A stretch of DNA of 16,832 nucleotides, from positions 1 to 16,832 of the forward strand of contig CALBMG010000232.1 in assembly GCA_937896185.1 (NCBI GenBank), read 5' to 3'. Position numbers and translations under genes: made by a program. The notes beneath the pieces are model-generated. The model was not told the DNA's origin. It saw nothing but the letters and a program-made list of their open reading frames with translations, and made no database searches. Below, one piece after another: positions 1 to 6,229 of the stretch; position 1 is the first letter of the stretch; each line of letters begins with the position of its first letter. This DNA comes from an uncultured Microbacteriaceae bacterium (GTDB taxonomy: Bacteria > Actinomycetota > Actinomycetes > Actinomycetales > Microbacteriaceae).

Positions 1-509
1 GCTCGTCCACGATGCCCCACAAGGTCAACCCGATTCGTTTCGAGAACGCCGAGGCGAACCTCGAACTGTCCAACGCTCTGTGTGATTCGCTCGCATCGAC
101 TCTCGTCACCTCGCGCATGCAGCGTGACCTGACCGACTCGACCACCCAGCGCAACTTTGGTGTGGCCTTGGGTCACGGACTGTTGGCATTGTCGAACATT
201 TTCCGTGGACTTCACGAGGTGTCGTTGAACCGTGCGGCGCTACTGGCCGACCTGGATGACAACCAGGAGGTACTGGGTGAAGCAATTCAGACCGCTCTGC
301 GCGCCGAACGCGTGGCCGGCACGACCAGCATCGACAACCCCTATGAGCTGCTGAAGAACCTGACCCGCGGGCAACGGCTCACGGCAGCGGATCTGGGCTC
401 GTTCATCGATGGGCTCGAAATGAGTGACGCCGGCAAGGCTCGTCTGCGCGCCTTGACCCCCGCAACGTATGTCGGGGTTGCCGATTCGCTCGTTGACTAC
501 CTCGCGTAA
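1..509 (+). CDS. purB: Adenylosuccinate lyase, C-terminal part (5' end outside window)
   Basis: This is the 3' part of an open frame that enters from the left edge. The first complete codons read SSTMPHKVNPI, the signature loop of the fumarase/aspartase superfamily, and the following FENAEANLELSNAL matches E. coli-type PurB rather than the shorter B. subtilis type. In this family the signature loop carries the catalytic serine and closes over the active site; the rest supplies the helical core and C-terminal domain. The enzyme cleaves adenylosuccinate to AMP and fumarate and also acts on SAICAR in de novo purine synthesis in the cytosol. About 168 residues are visible, roughly the last third of a ~460-residue enzyme. 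The ATG inside the signature loop is not a real start. The gene converges on the minus-strand genes ending at 573. No frameshift is seen. Confidence 0.96.
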   Translation, partial: SSTMPHKVNPIRFENAEANLELSNALCDSLASTLVTSRMQRDLTDSTTQRNFGVALGHGLLALSNIFRGLHEVSLNRAALLADLDDNQEVLGEAIQTALRAERVAGTTSIDNPYELLKNLTRGQRLTAADLGSFIDGLEMSDAGKARLRALTPATYVGVADSLVDYLA

Positions 510-519
510 TTCTGCGCCA

Positions 520-554
520 CAGCGAATCTCTCGATAGCTCGAGGAGTTCCGCTG
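520..554. terminator. Long hairpin between convergent genes
   Basis: An interrupted inverted repeat fills most of the gap between the purB stop and the end of the gene at 573. The arms CAGCG/CGCTG, AA/TT, CTC/GAG and TCGA/TCGA stack into about 14 base pairs with single-base bulges and a TAGC loop at 535-538. No T-run follows on either strand, so it is not a textbook intrinsic terminator. Its position between two gene ends suggests a bidirectional transcription end or mRNA-stabilising structure, which is an inference. Confidence 0.5.
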
Positions 555-572
555 GCATGGACCCGCCGGGTG

Positions 573-794
573 TTAGTCGTGGGCTGAGTCGCCTTCGTTC
601 TTGGGCAGCGTGGGGCTGATGGTCAGGACGATCATGGCCAGCACCACCAACGACGTGATGAAGAACAGTCCGCCGAACACGGCCGAGAACGTCAGGTCGC
701 GGGTGACCATCAGCGTAATGACGCCGATGAAACCGCCGATTGCTGCGGAGAGACCGATCAGTTCGGCGGGGCGAGTCTTGTCGCGGTTAGCCAT
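573..794 (-). CDS. Small two-helix membrane protein, unknown function
   Basis: A 73-residue protein with two predicted membrane helices (about residues 12-30 and 38-60), a basic/polar N-terminus (MANRDKTRPAEL) and an acidic tail ending NEGDSAHD. The ATG overlaps the last 8 bases of the upstream gene and has an AAAGGAA Shine-Dalgarno at 802-808, so both start and translational coupling are well supported. It is the third gene of a same-strand group after dnaB. I recognise no functional domain. Short proteins starting with similar RDKTRPAEL-like residues occur in Actinomycetota as far as I recall, which suggests a conserved lineage-specific membrane peptide, but no role can be given. It ends before a hairpin shared with the convergent purB. 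Confidence 0.8.
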   Translation of the reverse strand: MANRDKTRPAELIGLSAAIGGFIGVITLMVTRDLTFSAVFGGLFFITSLVVLAMIVLTISPTLPKNEGDSAHD

Positions 795-1287
795 GTTGTA
801 GTTCCTTTGCTGCTGTTCGCACGGAATCGATGTGCGCCAGTGTGGTGAACACTCCCATAATTATCGCCCATGCACCGATGACCCCGACGATGGCGATTTC
901 CGCTGAAGCGGCAATACCGACAGCGGCGGGGAGCGCGAGATGAATCAGAGTGCCGCGCAGGTTGGTGATTGCCGGTCCGCGCATCCACTGCAGCAGTGAA
1001 ATGGTTGCGACCAGCGCGATCACCAACGGCACTGACGGCTGCCAGCCGACGGTCAACAGGATGACCGTTCCGGCGACCACAAGTACCTGTGCGCCGAGGG
1101 TGAAAAGGTGTCGACCGGTGGTGGACACCAGTCCGCTGACGACCGACGCGGCCGAAATGACGAGGTAACCCCATACACCCAAGGCGAGCGCGTGATGTTG
1201 GGTGAAGGTAATCACCATGCCCACAATTAACCCGGTGACGGGGTAGGCCAGAACCGCAGCATGCGTGAACAGTTCTTTACGGGTCAC
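787..1287 (-). CDS. Hypothetical multi-pass membrane protein
   Basis: A 166-residue very hydrophobic protein with about five predicted membrane helices (roughly residues 12-29, 34-53, 60-80, 84-98 and 118-152, the last stretch probably containing two). No catalytic motif, cysteine pair or known transporter signature is visible. The GTG at 1285-1287 is chosen as start because a GAAAGG Shine-Dalgarno lies about seven bases upstream. It begins 32 bases after the dnaB stop and overlaps the next gene by 8 bases, so the three are probably co-transcribed. The pairing with another small membrane protein suggests the two could act together. Function is unknown; the gene is judged real from its length, RBS and overlap. 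Confidence 0.8.
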   Translation of the reverse strand: MTRKELFTHAAVLAYPVTGLIVGMVITFTQHHALALGVWGYLVISAASVVSGLVSTTGRHLFTLGAQVLVVAGTVILLTVGWQPSVPLVIALVATISLLQWMRGPAITNLRGTLIHLALPAAVGIAASAEIAIVGVIGAWAIIMGVFTTLAHIDSVRTAAKELQHG

Positions 1288-1319
1288 AATTACCTTTCGA
1301 CCCTTTCAGCATAAACCCG

Positions 1320-2681
1320 TTAGATTTGTGCCATTTCCGAGAAGCGTGAGAAGCCACCTTCGAACAGCACGGTGAGTTCTTTGGTTTGGCCGTTTCGATG
1401 CTTTGCGACGTGCAGGATGGTGTCGTTTGCGTTTTCCATCGCCTGGTCGGCATAAGGGTCGCGCTCCAGCAGGATGACAATGTCGGCGTCTTGTTCCAGC
1501 GAACCGGATTCACGCAGGTCAGACAGCTGAGGTTTCTTGTTTTCGCGGTTTTCTGACCCACGGTTCAGCTGGGACAGGGCGATGATAGGAACACCGAGCT
1601 CTTTGGCCAACAATTTCAGCGATCGCGAGAATTCCGAGACTTCTTGTTGACGGCTTTCGACCTTTTTGCCGCTGGTGAGCAACTGCAGATAGTCGATGAC
1701 GATCATCTTGAGGCCCATTTGCTGCTTGAGCCGGCGGCACTTGGATCGGATTTCGACCAGTGTCAGGTTGGCGCTGTCGTCGATGTACAGCGGCGCCTGG
1801 TTCAACTTGGCGTGCACCTTGGCAATTTCTGACCAACCGCGCTGGTCAATGTTTCCGCTGCGGATCTTGTTCAAATAGATACGAGTTTCTGCGGACATGA
1901 GTCGCATGGCGATTTCGCCGCGAGACATTTCCAGCGAGAAAAACACGACGGATTGGTCGTGTTTGACCGATGCGCCGCGGGCGATGTCCAGCGCGAGAGT
2001 TGATTTACCGATACCGGGGCGTGCTGCGATGAGGATCAGCTGGCCGGGCTGGAACCCGTGGGTGAGTTCATCGAGTTCGCGGAAGCCCGTAGCTACACCG
2101 GTCACACCGTCGTTGGTGTTTCCTGCGGCTCGTTCGATTTCATCGACAACGTTTTCCCAGGCTTCGCCAATCTTGACGGCTTCCTGAGATTTAGCGCCCT
2201 TGCCGATGTTGAAGATGTCGGCCTGGGCTTCGTCGACCAGTTTGACGGGTTCACCTTCGGCGGCGTACCCCAGCTGGGTGATGCGTGTTCCAGATTCCAC
2301 GAGTTTGCGCAGAATTGCCTTGTCGGCGACGATTTCTGCGTAATAGCCAGCATTAGCAGCGGTGGGCACAAAGTTGATGAGTGTGTGGAGGTAGTTTGCT
2401 CCACCGATCTTCTGCAGTTGGCCGGTTTTCGTCAGCTCGTTGGTCACGGTGACGACGTCGGTCGGTTCTGCTCGGCCAAAGAGGTTGACGATGGCGGTGA
2501 AGATGATTTCGTGCTTAGGAAGGTAGAAGTCGACTGCTTTGACGTATTCCATTACTTCGCCGACAGCATCCTTGGACATCAACATGCCACCGAGGGTGCT
2601 CATTTCGGCGCTCACATCGTGCGGGGGAACGCGACGTTCGCCGGCGGGTTCCTCGGCGAAGTCCATGTTCGGTTCTAACAC
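1320..2681 (-). CDS. dnaB: Replicative DNA helicase DnaB
   Basis: A 453-residue DnaB-family hexameric helicase that unwinds DNA 5'-3' at the replication fork. The N-terminal DnaB domain (about residues 20-125, beginning PPHDVSAEMSTLGGML) is joined by a linker to the RecA-like ATPase. Walker A is ARPGIGKST (220-228) and Walker B MIVIDYLQL (326-334). A conserved SQLNRG loop (370-375) and KHRNG (427-431, arginine-finger region) follow. Length is normal for the family and no intein interrupts the ATPase motifs, a common insertion site in actinobacterial dnaB genes. The GTG at 2679-2681 has an AAAGGA Shine-Dalgarno five bases upstream; the next ATG, five codons in, lacks good spacing. A DnaA-box cluster begins about 130 bp upstream, which suggests control by DnaA. 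Two small membrane-protein genes follow on the same strand. Confidence 0.97.
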   Translation of the reverse strand: MLEPNMDFAEEPAGERRVPPHDVSAEMSTLGGMLMSKDAVGEVMEYVKAVDFYLPKHEIIFTAIVNLFGRAEPTDVVTVTNELTKTGQLQKIGGANYLHTLINFVPTAANAGYYAEIVADKAILRKLVESGTRITQLGYAAEGEPVKLVDEAQADIFNIGKGAKSQEAVKIGEAWENVVDEIERAAGNTNDGVTGVATGFRELDELTHGFQPGQLILIAARPGIGKSTLALDIARGASVKHDQSVVFFSLEMSRGEIAMRLMSAETRIYLNKIRSGNIDQRGWSEIAKVHAKLNQAPLYIDDSANLTLVEIRSKCRRLKQQMGLKMIVIDYLQLLTSGKKVESRQQEVSEFSRSLKLLAKELGVPIIALSQLNRGSENRENKKPQLSDLRESGSLEQDADIVILLERDPYADQAMENANDTILHVAKHRNGQTKELTVLFEGGFSRFSEMAQI

Positions 2682-2739
2682 GTGTGTCCTTTAATTGGTA
2701 ATGCGGTGTATGTCGAGTGTCTCAGATGGCTCCGACATG

Positions 2740-2751
2740 CCCCAATTGGGG
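2740..2751. promoter_or_regulatory. Perfect 12-bp palindrome CCCCAATTGGGG
   Basis: CCCCAATTGGGG is a perfect dyad about 60 bp upstream of the dnaB start and 58 bp from the nearest DnaA box. The zero-base loop makes an RNA hairpin unlikely, so a dimeric DNA-binding protein site is the simpler reading. The protein is unknown. Confidence 0.4.
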
Positions 2752-2809
2752 TAAAGATTGCTCCGCACTTTTGAGGCTAGGGCCAGAGTTCTCCCCACGC
2801 AAACAGCCC

Positions 2810-2991
2810 TGTGGATAAGCCTGTGGTAAACCTGTTAAACACGCCGCACAACCTTGTGCAAAACCTGTGGATAGTTGTGGACAAAATGTGGCAGAGCTCC
2901 CACCAAACAGCACCTGACCGCGACTTTTATGGTTTCTCACAATGTGGAAAAGAATGTTTAAAGTTGTGCTTGAACCTTTAACTTGTCCCCA
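2810..2991 (-). promoter_or_regulatory. Cluster of DnaA-box sequences upstream of dnaB
   Basis: Read on the minus strand, the region contains two perfect DnaA boxes: TTATCCACA (2810-2818) and TTGTCCACA (2876-2884). There are two one-mismatch boxes, CTATCCACA (2866-2874) and TTTTCCACA (2943-2951), and a weaker TTTACCACA (2822-2830). A plus-strand TTGTCCCCA lies at 2983-2991. The boxes at 2866 and 2876 start exactly 10 bp apart, one helical turn, in the same orientation. Consensus boxes are TTATNCACA generally and TTGTCCACA in actinobacteria. The usual oriC lies next to dnaA, which by gene order should be beyond the right edge. This cluster is therefore probably a DnaA-controlled dnaB promoter, a DnaA-titration site or an accessory origin element; which one is inference. 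Confidence 0.75.
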
Positions 2992-3024
2992 AGGTTTTCG
3001 GCGAAAAAGCCCGAACCGAGTACA

Positions 3025-3058
3025 GAAAAGGGCCCGTGGAACACATCCCACGGGCCCT
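3025..3058 (-). terminator. Intrinsic terminator of the rpsF-rplI operon
   Basis: On the minus strand an 11-bp perfect GC-rich stem (AGGGCCCGTGG paired with CCACGGGCCCT) with an 8-base loop is followed directly by TTTTC. It starts 14 bases after the rplI stop codon, the expected place for the end of the ribosomal-protein operon, and separates it from dnaB, which therefore should have its own promoter. Confidence 0.9.
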
Positions 3059-3072
3059 CAACACCTCGGAAA

Positions 3073-3525
3073 TTACTTTGCAGCAACAACCTTCAGTGCG
3101 ATGTTTGCGACGACACCCTCGTGAAGCTTCACGGTGGCCTCGAACGAACCGGTCGACTTGATCGCGCCGGCGATTTCGATGGTGCGCTTGTCAACCGAAC
3201 CAACACCAGCAGCTGCGATAGCGTCTGCGATGTCACCGGTCTTCACCGAACCAAAGAGGCGGCCTTCGGCGCCAGCCTTCACGCGAACCGTGACGGGCTT
3301 AGCCTCGATAGCAGCCTTCAGAGCCTGAGCGTCCTCGACCGAAGCCAGTTCGCGAGCGGCACGAGCCTGCTTGATGTCCGCAACCTGCTTCTCGCCACCA
3401 CGCGACCACGCTACTGCGAAGCCCTGGGGAAGAAGGTAGTTACGTGCATAACCGTTCTTAACCTCAACGACGTCGCCGGCTGAACCCAGACCCGAGACCT
3501 CGTTGGTGAGAATAACCTTTGCCAT
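3073..3525 (-). CDS. rplI: 50S ribosomal protein L9
   Basis: A 150-residue protein of normal L9 length. The N-terminal RNA-binding domain is recognisable from [23 protein letters not shown] and the following [12 protein letters not shown] signature (about residues 24-35). A charged central helix (about 45-75) and the C-terminal domain with [16 protein letters not shown] (about 88-103) follow. L9 binds 23S rRNA at the base of the L1 stalk and limits frameshifting. It is the last gene of the rpsF-ssb-rpsR-rplI operon, nine bases after rpsR, and is followed by a strong terminator. Its ATG is preceded by a GGGGAA sequence overlapping the rpsR stop codon, consistent with coupled translation. No anomalies are visible. 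Confidence 0.97.
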   Translation of the reverse strand: MAKVILTNEVSGLGSAGDVVEVKNGYARNYLLPQGFAVAWSRGGEKQVADIKQARAARELASVEDAQALKAAIEAKPVTVRVKAGAEGRLFGSVKTGDIADAIAAAGVGSVDKRTIEIAGAIKSTGSFEATVKLHEGVVANIALKVVAAK

Positions 3526-3534
3526 GATGTTCCC

Positions 3535-3795
3535 CTATCGTCCTGCACCGGCGTAGGGAAGAAGAGCCATTTCACGGGCATTCTTCACTGCGCGAGCGAT
3601 CAGGCGCTGTTCCTGAACCGAAACGCCGGTAATACGACGCGAACGGATCTTTCCGCGCTCCGAGACGAACTTACGGAGAGTTGCGACGTCCTTGTAGTCA
3701 ATGACGTCAATCTTGATGGGGCGTGCGGGGGCAGCGGTCTTCGCTCCCTTTCCGACGCGGGGCTTGCGGCGGTCGCCGCTTGCTTTTCCAGCCAT
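3535..3795 (-). CDS. rpsR: 30S ribosomal protein S18
   Basis: An 86-residue S18. The basic N-terminus ([19 protein letters not shown]) is followed by the conserved core [22 protein letters not shown] and [14 protein letters not shown], then the C-terminal helix with [15 protein letters not shown]18 assembles with S6 on the platform of the 30S subunit and the S6:S18 pair can also bind the rpsF mRNA leader. No Cys4 zinc motif is present (zinc-free C- form). The start is supported by AAGGAAA a few bases upstream. It sits 26 bases after ssb and 9 bases before rplI in the operon. Confidence 0.97.
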   Translation of the reverse strand: MAGKASGDRRKPRVGKGAKTAAPARPIKIDVIDYKDVATLRKFVSERGKIRSRRITGVSVQEQRLIARAVKNAREMALLPYAGAGR

Positions 3796-3821
3796 AGTGA
3801 TTTCCTTAGAGTGAAAGTTGT

Positions 3822-4316
3822 TTAGAACGGGGTGTCGTCGGGGTACGAGTCGCTAGCAGCGGGCCATGCCTCTGCTTCTGGCTGACCCCATGCGTCGCCG
3901 CCAGCGGGCTGCGACGCCCACGAAGACGAATCGCCGCGAGGCGCTGAGCCTCCGACACTCCGGGTAACGTTTGCGGTTGCATAGCGGAGCGAAGGACCGA
4001 TTTCGTCGATCTCGAGCTCGATCGAGGTGCGCTTTTCGCCCTCTTTCGTCTCGTAGGAACGCTGCTTCAGGCGGCCCGTTGCGAGAACGCGCGAGCCCTT
4101 CGTCAGCGAACCGGCGACATGCTCGGCGAATTCACGCCACACGCTTGCACGAAGGAAGAGCGGCTCGCCGTCTTTCCATTCGTTGCTTGCGCGGTCGAAA
4201 GTGCGAGGGGTGGACGCAATGGTGAAGTTCGCCACTGCAACACCACCCTGGGTGAAGCGAAGCTCAGGGTCGGCCGTGAGGTTACCCACAACCGTGATGA
4301 CCGTGTCGTTCGCCAT
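3822..4316 (-). CDS. ssb: Single-stranded DNA-binding protein
   Basis: A 164-residue SSB. The OB fold spans about residues 1-112 and starts [20 protein letters not shown]; conserved [13 protein letters not shown] and GRLKQRSY segments are present. A Gly/Ser/Ala/Trp-rich disordered linker (about 115-155) leads to the acidic tip DDTPF. SSB tips of this type recruit replication and repair proteins. It coats single-stranded DNA as a tetramer at replication forks. It begins four bases after the rpsF stop codon, so translation is probably coupled to S6. Its place between two ribosomal protein genes is the common bacterial arrangement. No defect is seen. Confidence 0.96.
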   Translation of the reverse strand: MANDTVITVVGNLTADPELRFTQGGVAVANFTIASTPRTFDRASNEWKDGEPLFLRASVWREFAEHVAGSLTKGSRVLATGRLKQRSYETKEGEKRTSIELEIDEIGPSLRYATANVTRSVGGSAPRGDSSSWASQPAGGDAWGQPEAEAWPAASDSYPDDTPF

Positions 4317-4320
4317 GTCC

Positions 4321-4659
4321 CTACTCGGCTTCTACTGCGGGGGCGGCGGCGGCTGCAGCGATACGTGCAACTGCCTCGTCAGCGCGAAGAACCTTGGTAC
4401 GCATGATCGACTCCGACAGGCGAAGCTGACGCTCGAGTTCCGCAGTGGTCGCGGGCTCTGCGGTGAAGTTCACCACAGCGTAGATGCCCTCAGACTTCTT
4501 CTGGATTTCGTAGGCAAGACGGCGACGGCCCCAAATGTCGAGGCTTTCGACAGAACCACCATCTTTGGTCACAACCGAGAGAAACTTCTCCAAGCTGGGC
4601 TGAACAGTGCGCTCATCGACCTCTGGGTCGAGAATCACCATCAGTTCATAAGGATGCAT
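4321..4659 (-). CDS. rpsF: 30S ribosomal protein S6
   Basis: A 112-residue S6 with the family opening [17 protein letters not shown] and the conserved [19 protein letters not shown] segment (about residues 44-62), then an Ala/Glu-rich tail ([12 protein letters not shown]) that departs from the folded ~96-residue core. S6 binds S18 and 16S rRNA in the platform of the 30S subunit. It is the first gene of the operon rpsF-ssb-rpsR-rplI. The ATG has an unusually strong Shine-Dalgarno, AGGAGGTG at 4668-4675, eight bases upstream, and this element can be paired by an upstream CCTCCT (see leader feature). That fits the known autoregulation of this operon by the S6:S18 complex in other bacteria. Confidence 0.96.
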   Translation of the reverse strand: MHPYELMVILDPEVDERTVQPSLEKFLSVVTKDGGSVESLDIWGRRRLAYEIQKKSEGIYAVVNFTAEPATTAELERQLRLSESIMRTKVLRADEAVARIAAAAAAPAVEAE

Positions 4660-4664
4660 AGATA

Positions 4665-4714
4665 ACCCACCTCCTCTGGACTCAACGGCTACAGACGTTC
4701 TGTAGCAGGAGGGT
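4665..4714 (-). promoter_or_regulatory. rpsF leader: hairpin plus SD-masking helix (putative S6:S18 leader)
   Basis: In the minus-strand transcript, an 8-bp hairpin GCTACAGA/TCTGTAGC (4706-4688, loop ACG) is flanked by CCTCCT on its 5' side (about 4707-4712) and the Shine-Dalgarno AGGAGG on its 3' side (4670-4675). These pair perfectly for six bases and can be lengthened by AACC with GGTT-like bases across a small bulge. A CCG trinucleotide directly follows the 3' arm of the inner hairpin. The described S6:S18-binding rpsF leader also has a hairpin with a CCG on the 3' side, so this is a likely lineage variant; the match to that model is from memory. In the folded form rpsF initiation would be blocked. 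Confidence 0.55.
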
Positions 4715-4768
4715 TAACACCTTGTGCTGCGCACACGAATGCGCAACTTTCCAAGGCTACAGGTGTTT
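4687..4768 (-). repeat. Repeated GGCTACAG element and competing pairings upstream of rpsF
   Basis: GGCTACAG occurs twice on the plus strand, at 4687-4694 and 4755-4762. The complementary CTGTAGC sits at 4700-4706, so the RNA segment 4700-4706 could pair with either copy. In addition AGGTGTT (4762-4768) is complementary to AACACCT (4716-4722). If the transcript starts upstream of 4768 (or reads through from pcnA), two alternative folds of the rpsF leader are possible. Confidence 0.35.
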
Positions 4769-4773
4769 TCGGC

Positions 4774-6204
4774 TTAAGACAAGCGGGAGTGCGCCCACTC
4801 GCGCAACCGGAGTGTGGCCGTTGCCTCGTCCAACGGTCCCTCGTCGAGTCGCAGATCCAGAAGGAAACGATAGGCTTCGCCAATAATTCGCCCCGGTCCT
4901 ACCCCCAAAATCTGCATAATCTGCTCGCCGTTGAGGTCGGGTCGAATCGAATCCAGTTCCTCTTGTTCCCGAATCTCAGCGATTCGACGTTCGAGGTCGT
5001 CATACGCCCCGCTGAGTTTTTCGGCCTTACGACGGTTGCGGGTGGTGACATCGGCGCGTGTGAGGATGTGCAGTTGTTCGAGCGCTTCGCCGGCATCGCG
5101 CACATAGCGACGAACCGCCGAATCGGTCCAGCTCGAGTCGCTGTACCCAAAGAATCGCAGGTGGTGTTCGATCAGGTGGGATACGCGATCGATTGTGTCG
5201 TTGTCAAACCGCAGGGCGACGAGGCGCTTGCGCGCGATCTTGGCCCCCACAACGTCGTGGTGGTGGAAGCTGACGGCACCACCCGATTCCACCTTTTTGG
5301 TGGCGGGTTTACCGCAATCGTGCAGCAGTGCGGCCAAACGGCCCGCGATGTCGGGGTTGCGTGCCCCATGCCTAGACTGTTCGATTTCGATGTATTGGTT
5401 CACCACAGTGATCGTGTGTTCGTACACGTCCTTGTGGTGCGCGTGTTCGTCAACCTGCAATTTCAGTGCGGGAAGTTCAGGGAGCACCAACTCGGCAATT
5501 CCGGTATCGACCAACAGGCGCAGTCCCGGTTCGGGGTGAGCAGTCGCCAACAACTTCACCAGCTCATCACGCACACGTTCCGCAGAAATGTTCGCGATGG
5601 TGGCGGCCTCGGACGTCATAGCGGCCACCACATCGTCGTGGGGTTCCACACCCAGCTGCGACAGGAAACGGGCAGCACGCATCATGCGCAGCGGATCATC
5701 GGCAAACGAGTCCACAGCGTGACCGGGTGTGCGCAGTACCCCCTCAAGCAGGTCATTCAAACCGTTGCGCGGATCCACAAGGTTCAGCCCCGGCAACGTC
5801 AATGCCATCGCGTTCATCGTGAAGTCGCGTCGAATCAGGTCGCCCTCGATCGTGTCGCCAAACGTCACCGACGGTTTGCGGGTCTTGCCATCGTAAATAT
5901 CGGAACGGTAGGTGGTGATTTCCACCAGTTCGCTGTGAACTCGGGCCGCAATGGTGCCAAATTCGCGGCCCACATCCCAGGTTGCCTCGGCGATGGGCGA
6001 CACGATTCGCAGAATGTCGTCGGGGCGAGCATTGGTGGTCAAATCGAGGTCGGTGATGGCGCGGCCCAGGAACGCATCCCGCACCGGTCCGCCCACCAGA
6101 GCCAGTTCGAAACCTTCGTGGGCAAAGCGTGCTGCCAAGGATTTCAGTGGTTCTTCGGTCGAACGGGTTGTCAGGTATTCCACTGCATCTGCCACGCTCT
6201 TCAT
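4774..6204 (-). CDS. pcnA: CCA tRNA nucleotidyltransferase / poly(A) polymerase family with HD domain
   Basis: A 476-residue class II tRNA nucleotidyltransferase that adds or repairs the 3' CCA of tRNA. The head domain has ALVGGPVRDAFLG (35-47), the metal-binding DLDL (52-55), then RRDFTMNAMAL (125-135). A neck region and an HD hydrolase domain follow, with EHT (262-264), LLHDCGKP (293-300) and HHHD (314-317). Length agrees with the actinobacterial PcnA (~480). A longer in-frame frame extends to 6666, but those extra residues lie antisense to the next gene and are rejected; ATG at 6204 begins the recognisable protein. That start lies 8 bases downstream of a TAGACT -10 hexamer with no Shine-Dalgarno, so translation is probably leaderless. 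It is divergent from the DUF6049-like gene, and rpsF follows 114 bases downstream. Confidence 0.95.
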   Translation of the reverse strand: MKSVADAVEYLTTRSTEEPLKSLAARFAHEGFELALVGGPVRDAFLGRAITDLDLTTNARPDDILRIVSPIAEATWDVGREFGTIAARVHSELVEITTYRSDIYDGKTRKPSVTFGDTIEGDLIRRDFTMNAMALTLPGLNLVDPRNGLNDLLEGVLRTPGHAVDSFADDPLRMMRAARFLSQLGVEPHDDVVAAMTSEAATIANISAERVRDELVKLLATAHPEPGLRLLVDTGIAELVLPELPALKLQVDEHAHHKDVYEHTITVVNQYIEIEQSRHGARNPDIAGRLAALLHDCGKPATKKVESGGAVSFHHHDVVGAKIARKRLVALRFDNDTIDRVSHLIEHHLRFFGYSDSSWTDSAVRRYVRDAGEALEQLHILTRADVTTRNRRKAEKLSGAYDDLERRIAEIREQEELDSIRPDLNGEQIMQILGVGPGRIIGEAYRFLLDLRLDEGPLDEATATLRLREWAHSRLS

Positions 6205-6212
6205 AACGCCAC

Positions 6213-6222
6213 AGTCTAGACT
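6213..6222. promoter_or_regulatory. Palindromic bidirectional promoter (back-to-back -10 boxes)
   Basis: The palindrome AGTCTAGACT places a TAGACT hexamer on each strand: plus 6217-6222 and minus 6213-6218, overlapping by two bases. The plus hexamer ends 7 bases before the ATG at 6230 and the minus hexamer 8 bases before the ATG at 6204. TANNNT at that distance from ATG is the established signature of leaderless transcripts in actinobacteria. Neither start has a Shine-Dalgarno and only 25 bases separate the genes, so this element must serve both. Confidence 0.7.
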
Positions 6223-6229
6223 TACCACC

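Larger units (their letters stand above)
2682..3072. other. 391-bp intergenic region upstream of dnaB
   Basis: This is the only gap above 300 bases in an otherwise tightly packed window. It holds, from right to left, the intrinsic terminator of the rplI operon, a stretch with several DnaA-box-like 9-mers (2810-2991), a 12-bp palindrome (2740-2751) and the dnaB ribosome binding site (AAAGGA, 2687-2692). I found no convincing protein-coding frame in it; open frames there run across the terminator and boxes without a ribosome binding site. No clear -35/-10 pair for dnaB could be picked with confidence. Confidence 0.85.

Noticed and set aside
1320..2681. Possible intein in dnaB
   Set aside because: The Walker A and B regions are continuous and the protein has the ordinary length of 453 residues.
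2722..3051. 109-codon minus-strand frame in the dnaB-rplI gap
   Set aside because: It crosses the rplI terminator and DnaA boxes, has no ribosome binding site and no protein-like features.
4789..6219. 476-codon open frame on the plus strand opposite pcnA
   Set aside because: It is the antisense shadow of pcnA, whose domains and motifs are clear. The frame lacks a ribosome binding site and any recognisable motif.
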